Below the pieces are notes generated by a model. That model worked only from the letters and a program-made list of their open reading frames with translations, did not search any database and was not told the DNA's origin. DNA of 64,000 bases, taken from positions 1,116,001 through 1,180,000 of the forward strand of contig CM049996.1 of assembly GCA_016630955.3 (NCBI GenBank), read 5' to 3'. Source of the DNA: Didymella arachidicola. Lineage: Eukaryota; Ascomycota; Dothideomycetes; Pleosporales; Didymellaceae. The translations under genes and the position numbers were made by a program. How positions within the stretch are numbered: position 1 is the stretch's first letter; the number at the start of each line of letters is the position of its first letter. Below are positions 56,201 through 64,000 of this stretch, in pieces.

Positions 56201-58100
56201 GGAACCGACTCGACATGACCGGCTTCTCCTCGGTAGGTGCAGGTGGGCTTTCAACAGGTGGAGTCTCCGCAGGTGGAGTCACAGCTGGCTCCTGCTGGAC
56301 TGGAGGTTCGGGCACTGGTTCGGGCACTGGCGCAGGAGGCTCGGGTTCAGCGACCGGAGGTGGCGGGAGCGGTGTCGTGGGAGGAGGCGTCGGCTGCGAC
56401 AACGGCAGGTCGTTTGGTGGGGGCGCTGACCCATCTCGAGATACAGGCTTGAGTCTTTCAGGAATGTCCTGTGGCCTTCTTCGTGGTGGAGGCTCCAGTA
56501 TGGGCGGCGGCGTCCCAGATGGCGTCTGGAACGCTGTGCCTGCGGGTGCCTCGTTGTCTGTACTGGCGACACTACGTTGTGAAAGCGACGATGGCTGTGG
56601 ATCCATGAAAGGGCGCCGGCGCTGCGGTGGTGCTTCCGGGGGCACTTCCTCGCCACTTCGCATTGAGCTTGCATTGCTCTGTGCGGTACCTGGCCTAAGA
56701 CCTCTGGGAGACGGATCCCTGCGCGGTGATGGAAAACCATTAGGTCTGCGCTGCTCAGGCGGAGGCATACCAGGTGCCGCGCTGTCGAATGGTTGCTCGT
56801 CCAACGACCGTTGTGACCGTTGAGATCGAGCATCGTCAGCTTGCACTCGTCTCCCAGGGCTCAACGCTGACGGCAGATTCGAGACGAAGTCAGTGCCTGA
56901 CTGCGGTGTCTCTGGTCTACCACCAAATGCGGAAAAAGACGATTGAGGTGTCAGATTGCCTGATGGCATTGGTGGGGTAGGTGGCACAGGGTCTCGGGCT
57001 GGCGGTGGACGTGGTCTCATACTCTCGCCACTAGGTCGTGAGCGAATGCTTTGTTCCATAGATGGGCGCGGTCGTAAGGCAGGCATAGGTGGAGTGTTTT
57101 GAGCCGGGTTGAATGGCGAAGGTCGGCGACTGTCGTCTCCTGTATTGGGCCGACTTCCACCTTCTGATTGACCTGGCCGTCTTGGCCCATCCATGGCACC
57201 TGGCGGTCGTCTGAAGTTGGGGTTGGAGTTTTGTGGTGTCGGCCCTCTCCTGCCTTCGTCAGAGGGTCCTGAGGGAGGTTCGCCAGGTCTTCTGGGTGGC
57301 GGCCCTGGAGACTTTGGTGGAAACGGTCTTTGGTCTGGCCGAGGTCCCTGGCGCTGAATTGCGGGATCCGATATCTCTGCGCGTCCTCCTGGTTTGGCAG
57401 CAGCCTTGCCTTCGACTGTCGCCAGGTGCGGTCTTCCATTCGTCAGGCTGTTCAGCTCGCTCACACTGAACCCAGTCAGGATAGGAAAGTCTCCCTTGGT
57501 GTACTTGTTGTAAATCTTCACCATGCTGCCGATGAAGAAGTCCTTCTCTTTCGAGGTTCCTGCCTCCCAGTAGTACGGCTTCGAGATGGTGACCATGAAG
57601 CCCTTGTCTCCGGCCCACTGTTTCTTCTGCTCCTCGTCCTGCGTCTTGGGCTCCGCATGGACAAAGTTCTCGACAGCCGAGAGATCCTCCATCGGCCACG
57701 TCTTTCCAATCGAGAAGCTGCCGTTGGCGTTTTCCCTCGCCTTGTGCAGCTTGACTCTGCCCGTGCTGCGCACCGAGATCATGATTATGCGGCCCTTCTT
57801 GTTCGAGGCAGACGAGGTGGGCGGCGGCGGCGACTGCGGGTAGGTGGCGTCTTCCTGGACGCGGATGTGGGTGATGTACGATTCCTGCAGTTGGCCCTGG
57901 TCGTCCGTCTTGGAGAAGCAGCTCTCGGTGATGCGTTTTCGTTCGTCGTCGAAGCGCTCGGCGCGGGACATGGCAGACGAAGCAGCGCCCGAGCTGGCCG
58001 TGGAAGGCGGTCCTCTTGACCCTCCAGCTGCTGCGCCGCGGGCCTGCCCCCGGGGGTCGCCCAGGCCATTGGGGTAGTTGTTGCGCGGCCTGCCGTCCAT
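53255..58100 (-). CDS. sec3: Exocyst subunit Sec3
   Basis: Sec3 marks sites of polarised secretion and tethers vesicles to the plasma membrane through PI(4,5)P2 and Rho GTPases. Exons 55422-58100, 53661-55370 and 53255-53605 (51- and 55-nt introns) give 1579 residues. The PIP2-binding PH-like domain lies at about 50-185 (DDERKRITESCFSKTDDQGQ, YITHIRVQEDATYP, KGRIIMISVRSTGRVKLHKAREN, SFSIGKTWPMEDL). A very long disordered Pro/Ser/Arg-rich linker follows (about 215-790). Then comes the exocyst-like helical part (SKIGIDPSIMDERGLGFESLLTELGWGG, LNDDIAFIEAQSQGLQVQTANQRLLQHELQQL), and the C-terminal Sec3 domain ends EVDWGTNEVQSAFRR. The linker is longer than in yeast, as is usual for filamentous fungi. 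Confidence 0.95.
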
Positions 58101-58623
58101 CTTGGCGACTGTGCTGGAACGTTACACTACAGCGCTGCGCGTGGTGTTTAGATGCGGAGGCCAGATTCCTGTGCTAGTGCGGCTATGCGCAAGCGGGCGG
58201 TCCCGTAGATGTGGCCATCAAACGTGAGGGGTGAGCGCGAGGGGCTGTGTGTCGGGCTGCGTGTGCGGCGAAGGGCGGAGCGGGAGCGTCGCAGGCGATT
58301 GCGGCGGGCGTGGCGGTGGTCGTCGTCGTCGTGGAAGCTACCGGAGCTTTGTGCGCGCAGCTTGGTGTAGTAAGCAGCAAAGGGACGACGGGGCGACGCG
58401 CGGAGCTGCGATGCGGACGTCTGGCGTCTGGCGTCTGGCGTCTGGCTGTCCTGCTACACTGTGATGTGGCTGCCTCCACACAGCTTGGACCGGGGTGTCT
58501 CGCTAGCGCGTCTGCCACTAGCGCCTCGACGTTCCTTCTGCTCCAACTTTTTCGAGGCCGGACTTTTCTTCGCGCGCACCACTACCACGTCAACCCCCTC
58601 CCAATTCTCGCCCCGATCTCACC
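58101..58623. other. Divergent promoter SEC3 / SRP40
   Basis: About 520 GC-rich bases between two divergent starts. It contains about four tandem copies of a 7-bp GTCTGGC unit near 58420-58446. Overlapping frames here are non-coding by all signs. Confidence 0.55.
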
Positions 58624-59721
58624 ATGGCCAAGACCGACAAGAAGAGCATCACGGCCCCGGCCAATGTTCAGACCGACCTCGACCTCGTCCAGGCTTTCCT
58701 CAAGCAGAACGGCCACGAGAAGGCCGCCAGCAGCCTGAAGGACTTCGCTGTGTGGGCCGCGAAGCAGTCTGCCAAGGCTGATGCCATGGAAGTGGACGAG
58801 AAGAGCGACAGCAGCAGCGATTCCAGCAGCGACAGCGACTCCTCGGACAGTGACTCGAGCAGCGACTCGAGCTCTGACGCGGACAGCTCTTCTGACGAGG
58901 AGGCTGCACCCGCACCCAACAAGGACAAGAAGAAGGCAAAGAAGGCCCAGTCGGTCTCTTCGTCTTCTGCTTCCTCTTCCAGCGACTCCAGCGACGACTC
59001 CAGCAGCGAATCTGAGGCCGAGCCTGCCAATATCCCCCTCCCCAAGTCTGACGACTCGTCGAGTGCCTCCAGCGATTCGGACAGCTCCTCAGACAGCGAC
59101 AGCAGCAGCGACGCCAGCAGCTCCGAGTCTGAGGACGAGAAGCCTGCAAAGTCTAAGAAGGCGAAGAAGGCTGCCTCGGTTGCCTCATCCTCAGCATCGA
59201 GCTCTTCCGACAGCGACAGCGACTCGAGTTCAGACTCAGACTCGTCTGACAGCGATTCTGACGATGAGCCTGCGAAGGACGCCTCCTCTTCATCTTCCTC
59301 CTCCAGCGACTCGAGCTCGGACAGCTCATCAGACTCCGACTCCGACTCCAACTCCGACTCCGACTCTGAGAAGCCTGCCGCCGACCGCAAGGGCTCCGAT
59401 TCCTCCGCGACTCTCGCCGCCACTTCACCTCCAGCCCCCACCAACAACAAGCGCAAGCGCGACGGCGACGAGGAGCAGTCCAGCAGCAAGCGCAGCCACG
59501 TGGAGAACCGTTTCCAGCGCATCAAGGCCGATGTTGAAGTTCGCCCCGAGCTTTCTAGCAACGCCTACGTTTCCTACGACTACGCCGACCGCGCACACGC
59601 CAAGTTGATTGTCACCAAAGGCAAGGGCTTCACAAAGGAGAAGAACAAGGGCAAGAGGGGCTCTTACCGCGGCGGCGCAATTGACACATCTGGCGGCAAG
59701 GGCTTCAAGTTTGAGGACTAG
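58624..59721 (+). CDS. srp40: Srp40/Nopp140-like nucleolar phosphoprotein
   Basis: Nucleolar chaperone of snoRNPs and Pol I factors. Single exon, 365 residues. An N-terminal LisH-like segment (LDLVQAFLKQNGHEKAASSLKDFAVWAAKQ) precedes about 220 residues of alternating Ser/acidic clusters and Lys/Pro/Ala-rich spacers (for example DKKKAKKAQS, KPAKSKKAKKAAS), the classic Nopp140 arrangement and presumed CK2 substrate. The C-terminal SRP40 domain (about 288-365) is complete: ENRFQRIKADVEV, ELSSNAYVSYDYADRAHAKLIVTKGKGFTKEKNKGKRGSYRGG and ISGGKGFKFED-like terminal DTSGGKGFKFED. The repetitive Ser codons create long false frames on the other strand. Confidence 0.95.
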   Translation: MAKTDKKSITAPANVQTDLDLVQAFLKQNGHEKAASSLKDFAVWAAKQSAKADAMEVDEKSDSSSDSSSDSDSSDSDSSSDSSSDADSSSDEEAAPAPNKDKKKAKKAQSVSSSSASSSSDSSDDSSSESEAEPANIPLPKSDDSSSASSDSDSSSDSDSSSDASSSESEDEKPAKSKKAKKAASVASSSASSSSDSDSDSSSDSDSSDSDSDDEPAKDASSSSSSSSDSSSDSSSDSDSDSNSDSDSEKPAADRKGSDSSATLAATSPPAPTNNKRKRDGDEEQSSSKRSHVENRFQRIKADVEVRPELSSNAYVSYDYADRAHAKLIVTKGKGFTKEKNKGKRGSYRGGAIDTSGGKGFKFED

Positions 59722-60029
59722 AGGAGAAGCCTCTGTTCTGAAGCTGAATCAGTCATGATGCATAATAGATGGATGTACAGCCCGTTGGCATGTACGGTTG
59801 GCGAACAGGAGTTACAGGCAACGCAAAAGTCATCATACCCTTTTGGCGGCGATTGCCGCAGCGACATTGGTGGGAGCTTCGACATGTGGATATAGAGCGA
59901 ATTGTTAGTGACAAAATGCATCGAACAGTAATTTTCACCAGCCCGAAGCTATCGAGATTCTGTGTTTACTTCCCGGACGATGCAACTATGCCAAACACTA
60001 CTCGCTCACACGTGTGATTTGGTCGACAC
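59722..60029. other. SRP40 3' flank
   Basis: About 300 bases; possibly the start of the HET relic that follows (frame FCVYFPDDATMP at about 59960-59990) but not assignable. Confidence 0.35.
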
Positions 60030-60186
60030 ACCTGGCTTCGAGGTTGTCACGTACTCATGGAGAGACGAGCCTGAACGAGCAGTAGTATGGTGCGATGGAA
60101 GCGCTGTCTACGTTACTAAGAACCTGTTCAAGGTGCATAGGAGTCTACTACATCAGCGGTATCATGGAAGGATAAGACTAGCTTGA
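60030..60186 (+). pseudogene. HET-domain relic
   Basis: The frame reads PGFEVVTYSWRDEPERAVVWCDGSAVYVTKNLFKVHRSLL, ending at a stop at 60184-60186. This matches the start of the HET (heterokaryon incompatibility) domain: the YEALSYxWGD motif, the cognate xxCNGxxLxVTxNLxxALRxL strand and an R residue just before the expected WIDAICINQ. The domain stops there. The rest of the HET domain is absent; a non-autonomous element starts 65 bases further on. A truncated remnant, not a gene. Confidence 0.55.
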
Positions 60187-60250
60187 GTGGAAGAGAACCA
60201 ATCAGCCCCTAGAGGTCTTTTGCATCTACAAATGTCAACACCGGTCTCTA

Positions 60251-60512
60251 CGAAGAAGCTCGTTTTTTTTTTTTTGAACGATCACTTGCAGGAACATCAC
60301 AACGCACCTTCTGCTTGTGTTTGCATCTATGCAACACAACAACATAATTAATTATTAGAAGTTATATAGAAAAGTAGAGAAGATAAATCTCTATCTATCT
60401 AGATACTTTACTAATTATATTATATGATGACGTTGTTATTATAGCGCATGCAAAGGAGGGGGTCTTGTTAGTGTTTTTGCGAGTGATCGCTCGAAAAAAA
60501 AGAGCTTCTTCG
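60251..60512. mobile_element. 262-bp MITE-like element with imperfect inverted repeats
   Basis: The ends begin CGAAGAAGCTC followed by a T-run and GAACGATCACTTGCA on the left. On the right the reverse complement reads CGAAGAAGCTC, T-run, CGAGCGATCACTCGCA, so about 37 bp of imperfect terminal repeats. TA flanks both ends (60249-60250 and 60513-60514). The interior is AT-rich and non-coding. It shares a 16-bp motif (TCTAGATACTTTACTA, 60398-60413) with the Fot1-like transposon (42787-42802), at a similar distance from the right end. This suggests a deletion derivative or relative of the same superfamily. Confidence 0.75.
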
Positions 60513-60922
60513 TAGCAGGCCTGACGAAGCGTCATATCGCAGTAGTCTCTCTTCCACAGCCTTGAGCACACCCGCCTGCAACACAATGCCACAAGAAAGC
60601 TGCACCGGCCATCCCGGACCCCGACGGACCAACATCCACCACCGACATTGACGTGGACGATCTCAAAACAAAGTGTTGCGGGAACGAATGGAAGCCTGAC
60701 CCCTGTACAGCTAGCTTTAGGCGAGCCATGACGACATGTATCGATCTCCATCCACAATCCAGACCACCACACATCACGGTTTCAGCGACACACGCGCGCC
60801 GAACGATGCGCCGACCCAGATCGCAGGAACCCCCGATGCAAGACAAGCACGGGGTATAAGACCCTGATCGCCCGCATCCGCCGATTAGCATCCTCCACGC
60901 GCTCTCTGCTTTCCCGTGCACC
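60513..60922. other. Promoter of the DUF1295 gene
   Basis: About 410 bases; no gene. The MITE lies at its upstream edge. Confidence 0.45.
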
Positions 60923-61965
60923 ATGACTCTCCTACAAACCCTCCTCCGCGCAACCGCATTCAAAAACCCGCTTCTGCGCACCCTCGTCCCCTCGCTCGCG
61001 CTCGCATACGGTATCCAGACCGCTGTCGCCGTTCCCTCGATCGCCGCGCAGACAGAAAAATACTATGATTTGAGCGGCAGCTTGACGTACCTGAGCTGCG
61101 TGGGCGCATCGCTTGTGCTGCCGTATTTGCGCGCGCAGAACGCGGGGCAGGCTGTTGGCGGTATTGCCGAGTATTTGGGCTCGAAGGGGTTGGGGCAGGG
61201 GACGTGGTGGTGGCGACAGGCGTTGCTGAGTGCGGCGGTGGGGGTGTGGGCTACGCGATGTAATGGACCATGTGTGTGTTTGGTGTGAGAGAAGGGTTGC
61301 TGACGCGAACAGTGGGGACGTATCTCTTCTCCCGCATCTCGTCCGACGACGGCAAGGACTCGCGTTTCGACGATATCCGCACTTCGCCGTCCAAGTTCTA
61401 TGTTGCGTTCTTTGCGCAGGCTACCTGGGTGAGCTTGTGCACGCTGCCTGTTATTCTCGTCAATTCGCTGCCTCGGACGGCATTCGCGACTGGTCTTGGT
61501 ACCGCCATCTCAGCGAAGCCGTATTTCACTGATATTCTTGGCCTCGCCATTTTCGTATTTGGGTTGACGTTTGAAGTCATTGCGGACAGGCAGAAGAGCA
61601 AGTGGGTCGCGGACAAGAAGGCGAAGAAGCATTCCGAGGAGTTTCTGACGCATGGGCTGTGGTCCAAGTCGAGGCATCCTAACTACTTTGGCGAGAGTAC
61701 GCTGTGGACGGGTATCGCGATTGCGGCTGCTGGACTGTTGGTTAGGCAGCCGGCGCAGGCGGCTCTGGGCTTGAGTGGTCTGGGAGCGACTGGGCAGGTG
61801 TTGGTTACGGGCCTGTGTGCAGCAAGTCCGGCGTTTGTCACCTTCTTGCTGTTGAAGATTAGTGGTGTGCCGCTCAGTGAGAACAAGTACGATAAGAGAT
61901 ATGGTGACAGGAAGGACTATCAAAAGTGGAAGAGGGAGACGCCTATGTTTGTACCAAATCTCTGA
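60923..61965 (+). CDS. DUF1295 / steroid-reductase-like membrane protein
   Basis: Exons 60923-61259 and 61313-61965 (53-nt intron) give 329 residues. Several hydrophobic helices are visible (LLRTLVPSLALAYGIQTAVAVP, LTYLSCVGASLVLPYL, WRQALLSAAVGVWATR, FYVAFFAQATWVSLCTLPVILV, DILGLAIFVFGLTFEVIAD). The family core follows: FLTHGLWSKSRHPNYFGESTLWTGIAI, then SGVPLSENKYDKRYGDRKDYQKWKRETPMFVPNL. HGLWxxSRHPNYFGE and the Lys/Tyr-rich end define the DUF1295 branch of the 3-oxo-5-alpha-steroid 4-dehydrogenase/ICMT fold. The true substrate in fungi is not established. Splicing restores VWATRLGTYLFSRI. Confidence 0.92.
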
Positions 61966-62250
61966 GGATATGGAGGCGGTTGTAAGATACGAAATGTTTG
62001 ACACGAGTGGGCAGCGTCGAGGTATCAGCTATATTCAGAAAGAGGTCTAGATACTGGAAAGATGGGAGCGGGTTACTCGTGAACTGCGAAACTTAGTCAT
62101 GTTCAGAGTGTTCTCAGAAGAATCGTGAATATTCCAAAACCATGGCAGTCACCACATCCCCTTCCTAGATGCAAGGTGCGATGTCTTAGCGTCGCACGAT
62201 TGCGTGACAGTACAAGGAAGAGCAAGGGCGAGAAAGAAGCACCTCTCAAC
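61966..62250. other. Convergent 3' region
   Basis: About 285 bases between the DUF1295 stop and the HET gene stop. No gene. Confidence 0.45.
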
Positions 62251-64000
62251 TCATCCAAGTCGCACTTCCACCTCCTCGGTGGACGCTCCGTCCCAATACT
62301 CTTCCCAAACCTTCCCGATAGCCTTGCGATAAGCGACCCCAACTTCCCACTCCACCCAAAGCACATTGTAGAAGCTGAACTCCCAATCTGGCTCCAACTT
62401 GCAAGATCCCGTATTGAAGCCGCAACGGAGTGGACATTGTGCGTGGAAGTATCGTGCTGCTCGAAAGCCCACCCCCGATGAAGTCATACCGGTGACTTTG
62501 ACTAAGCCGATGCAAATTATCTCAATTGACGCTTGCATGGGCGGTAATTCTGCAACAGTGAGATCGATGTATCCGACTATGGCTCCGGCCGCATCGATGA
62601 TGCAGGGATATTGTTCTCGATTGTGTTCGATATGTGGCGATGCTGTCAGAGATGCGAAGAGCCTTATCGTCTTGAACTCAATGAAGACGGTTGGGGCAGA
62701 AGTCAGACTGAGCGAAACCGTCTCAGGCTGCTCCAGAAGTGGTACATCCTGTGTGAAAATCTGATAGTTGCTCTCAAGGCAAGGTGGCAGCGTATCGCGA
62801 TCGTACAGATGGTCTTTAGCGTAGTGATGCAGATCCTTGATTAACTCTCTTGTGTGGAGCGTAGGATTCTCGAGCTGTCTAGTGATCTTGTGGAAGTCGA
62901 TGATGGGCTGATCAATGAAGGTTCCGCCAACGTGTTCTTCACTAGCCACATAGTTAGTGACGGTCGCAGTCATGTTCATGTGCACTTGGCCAACCCATCC
63001 GGCCCACGACCATGATGGAAACTATCTCAGTGTATTTCCATGTCTGTCTGTTCGCCTGCGCGTTCCTGTTTCAGGTAGCCAAAGCAAGGTGGTACCGAAA
63101 AAGAGCTCAGGTATTCCATGAAGCATGCCACTCTTCATGGCGCGCCCTTGTACCGCAAGGAAGGCATCAAATGCATTGAGGACATCTTCTGGGAAAGACG
63201 GTTCGCGCGTGCTGTACCTTTCAATCGTTGTGAGATACGCATACAGACTGGGCCACCGGGTCCAGAGAAGCTCAGCCTCTTCGCCGTCGAAGTAAGTTGG
63301 TAACCACACATCAGGCAAGAAACTTTTCACGTGTTCACGCCCAGATTCTTCGATGATGTCTTCTTGACACATCCACGTTACTTTTTGATTATGGAAGACG
63401 AGCCGACGAGGTGACAAGATCCATTCTTGGTAAGTGCAGCCGCGTGTGAAGTATTTTGATCTTGCGTCTTGCAGTATCGGATCGATCTGAAACATGGTTG
63501 TTGCGGGTCCGAATGGGAACTGTCGATAAGGAATAGTCCTTAGTCGGTGCGAACCAACGCCAGTGAGTCCCTCATCTGTATGCTTAGCATCCGCTGATAC
63601 GATGGTAAAGTACGCGTTGATGTAGATGGCGGCCATCGCTGCTAGCTGTGCATGCTTTGTGGCATGATCATCCTGTACGATACAGAATCGATCGACCCAT
63701 AAGAAGTCAATACCAACAACTTTCGAGAGGAACAGACTATCTTCCACATATTGTGGCAACCTTACTCGGACATGCGCTGAGTCAAAAGCTCCAACTTTGC
63801 TGAGAGCCTCGAGATTGGCGCTTGTCGTCCGTAGTTGGTCTTCTGCGTTGAACCAGACGTAGCTCAGAGTCAAATAGCGGCAATGCTCGCTACGTCGGAC
63901 CAAATATCGTCTCTCAACATCTTTGAGGAACAATTCAGTGGCTGGTGTGATAGTCTTCCAAGGGTCAGCGACTACATGACAGTATCCAGCACGCCCTGTG
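62251..64000 (-). pseudogene. HET-domain (heterokaryon incompatibility) protein, partial, with in-frame TAG
   Basis: The frame is open from the right window edge (so the 5' part is missing) to 62251, except for one TAG at 63022-63024. HET-domain landmarks are present in order: YLTLSYVWFNAEDQLRTTSANLEAL; QYVEDSLFLSKVVGIDFLWVDRFCIVQDD; QLAAMAAIYINAYFTIVSADA; GCTYQEWILSPRRLVFHNQKVTWMC; FFGTTLLWLP. Right after the TAG comes FPSWSWAGWVG, a conserved HET-protein motif, in the same frame. The stop is therefore internal, and CAG to TAG fits. The tail (about 245 codons, to 62251) has no known domain. HET proteins trigger cell death on non-self recognition. The truncated product would keep the HET domain but lose the C-terminal part. 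Confidence 0.82.

Noticed and set aside
55390..56823. 477-codon plus-strand frame antisense to SEC3
   Set aside because: It mirrors the Pro/Ser-rich linker of SEC3, is Gly/Ser-rich and has no independent domain.
58668..59561. 297-codon minus-strand frame opposite SRP40
   Set aside because: Produced by the repeated serine/acidic codons of SRP40; composition is an artefact of the repeats.
15907..63024. Stop-codon reassignment or programmed read-through to explain internal TAG/TAA codons
   Set aside because: Housekeeping genes in the same window end normally at TAA/TAG and never use these codons internally; the affected genes are accessory and some also carry frameshifts.
1..64000. CRISPR arrays, rRNA, tRNA or bacterial-type operons
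   Set aside because: No regularly spaced repeats and no tRNA B-box with matching cloverleaf were found by eye; gene structure is eukaryotic.

Overview
The window is nuclear DNA of a filamentous ascomycete (Pezizomycotina). Genes are small-intron eukaryotic genes: most introns are 46-64 nt with GTRNGT donors and YAG acceptors. The gene complement is fungal: DLT1, GET3, an ISWI ATPase, RAV1, SEC3, SRP40, PTH11/rhodopsin-type membrane proteins, a HET-domain protein and a Fot1/pogo transposon. A Dothideomycete (Pleosporales) is my best guess from protein style only; no rRNA or mitochondrial marker is present to prove it.

Layout. 1-3.6 kb is gene-poor, apart from a possible secreted cysteine-rich protein (1160-1910). 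3.7-14.8 kb carries core genes: TATA-binding protein, DLT1, a GH47 alpha-mannosidase, a class II aldolase-like protein with a 248-bp MITE in its promoter, a small DUF2231-like membrane protein and a secreted amidase. A class 3 lipase with an in-frame stop (15.4-16.4 kb) follows. 18.2-23.8 kb holds GET3 and an ISWI remodeler, both on the minus strand. 24-30.3 kb groups a second class II aldolase-like protein, a luciferase-domain (DUF5519-like) protein, an FAD monooxygenase and a broken GMC oxidoreductase. 31.6-40.5 kb has a dead and a living rhodopsin-type membrane protein, a CCCH zinc-finger protein and an oxalate decarboxylase. 41.05-42.9 kb is a structurally complete Fot1-like transposon. 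43-48.4 kb is poorly conserved and includes an orphan gene that looks degraded. 48.4-62 kb is a second core block: RAV1, SEC3, SRP40 and a DUF1295 membrane protein. The right end holds a HET relic, a second MITE and a HET-domain gene that runs off the window and has an internal stop.

The main theme is contrast. The housekeeping genes all splice into clean full-length proteins. At least five accessory genes instead carry internal stops and/or frameshifts. Most of the stops are explained by C-to-T changes at CpA (CAG/CAA to TAG/TAA, or TGG to TAG), the change typical of fungal repeat-induced point mutation (RIP). Three TA-flanked elements are present: one complete transposon and two non-autonomous ones. 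One of the small elements shares a 16-bp subterminal motif with the transposon. No CRISPR array, rRNA or tRNA was recognised. I see no convincing entirely new multi-gene system. The best candidates for novelty are the cysteine-rich protein, the orphan gene at 46-47.8 kb, the MITE-supplied promoter/start of the aldolase-like gene and the cluster of freshly inactivated accessory genes.
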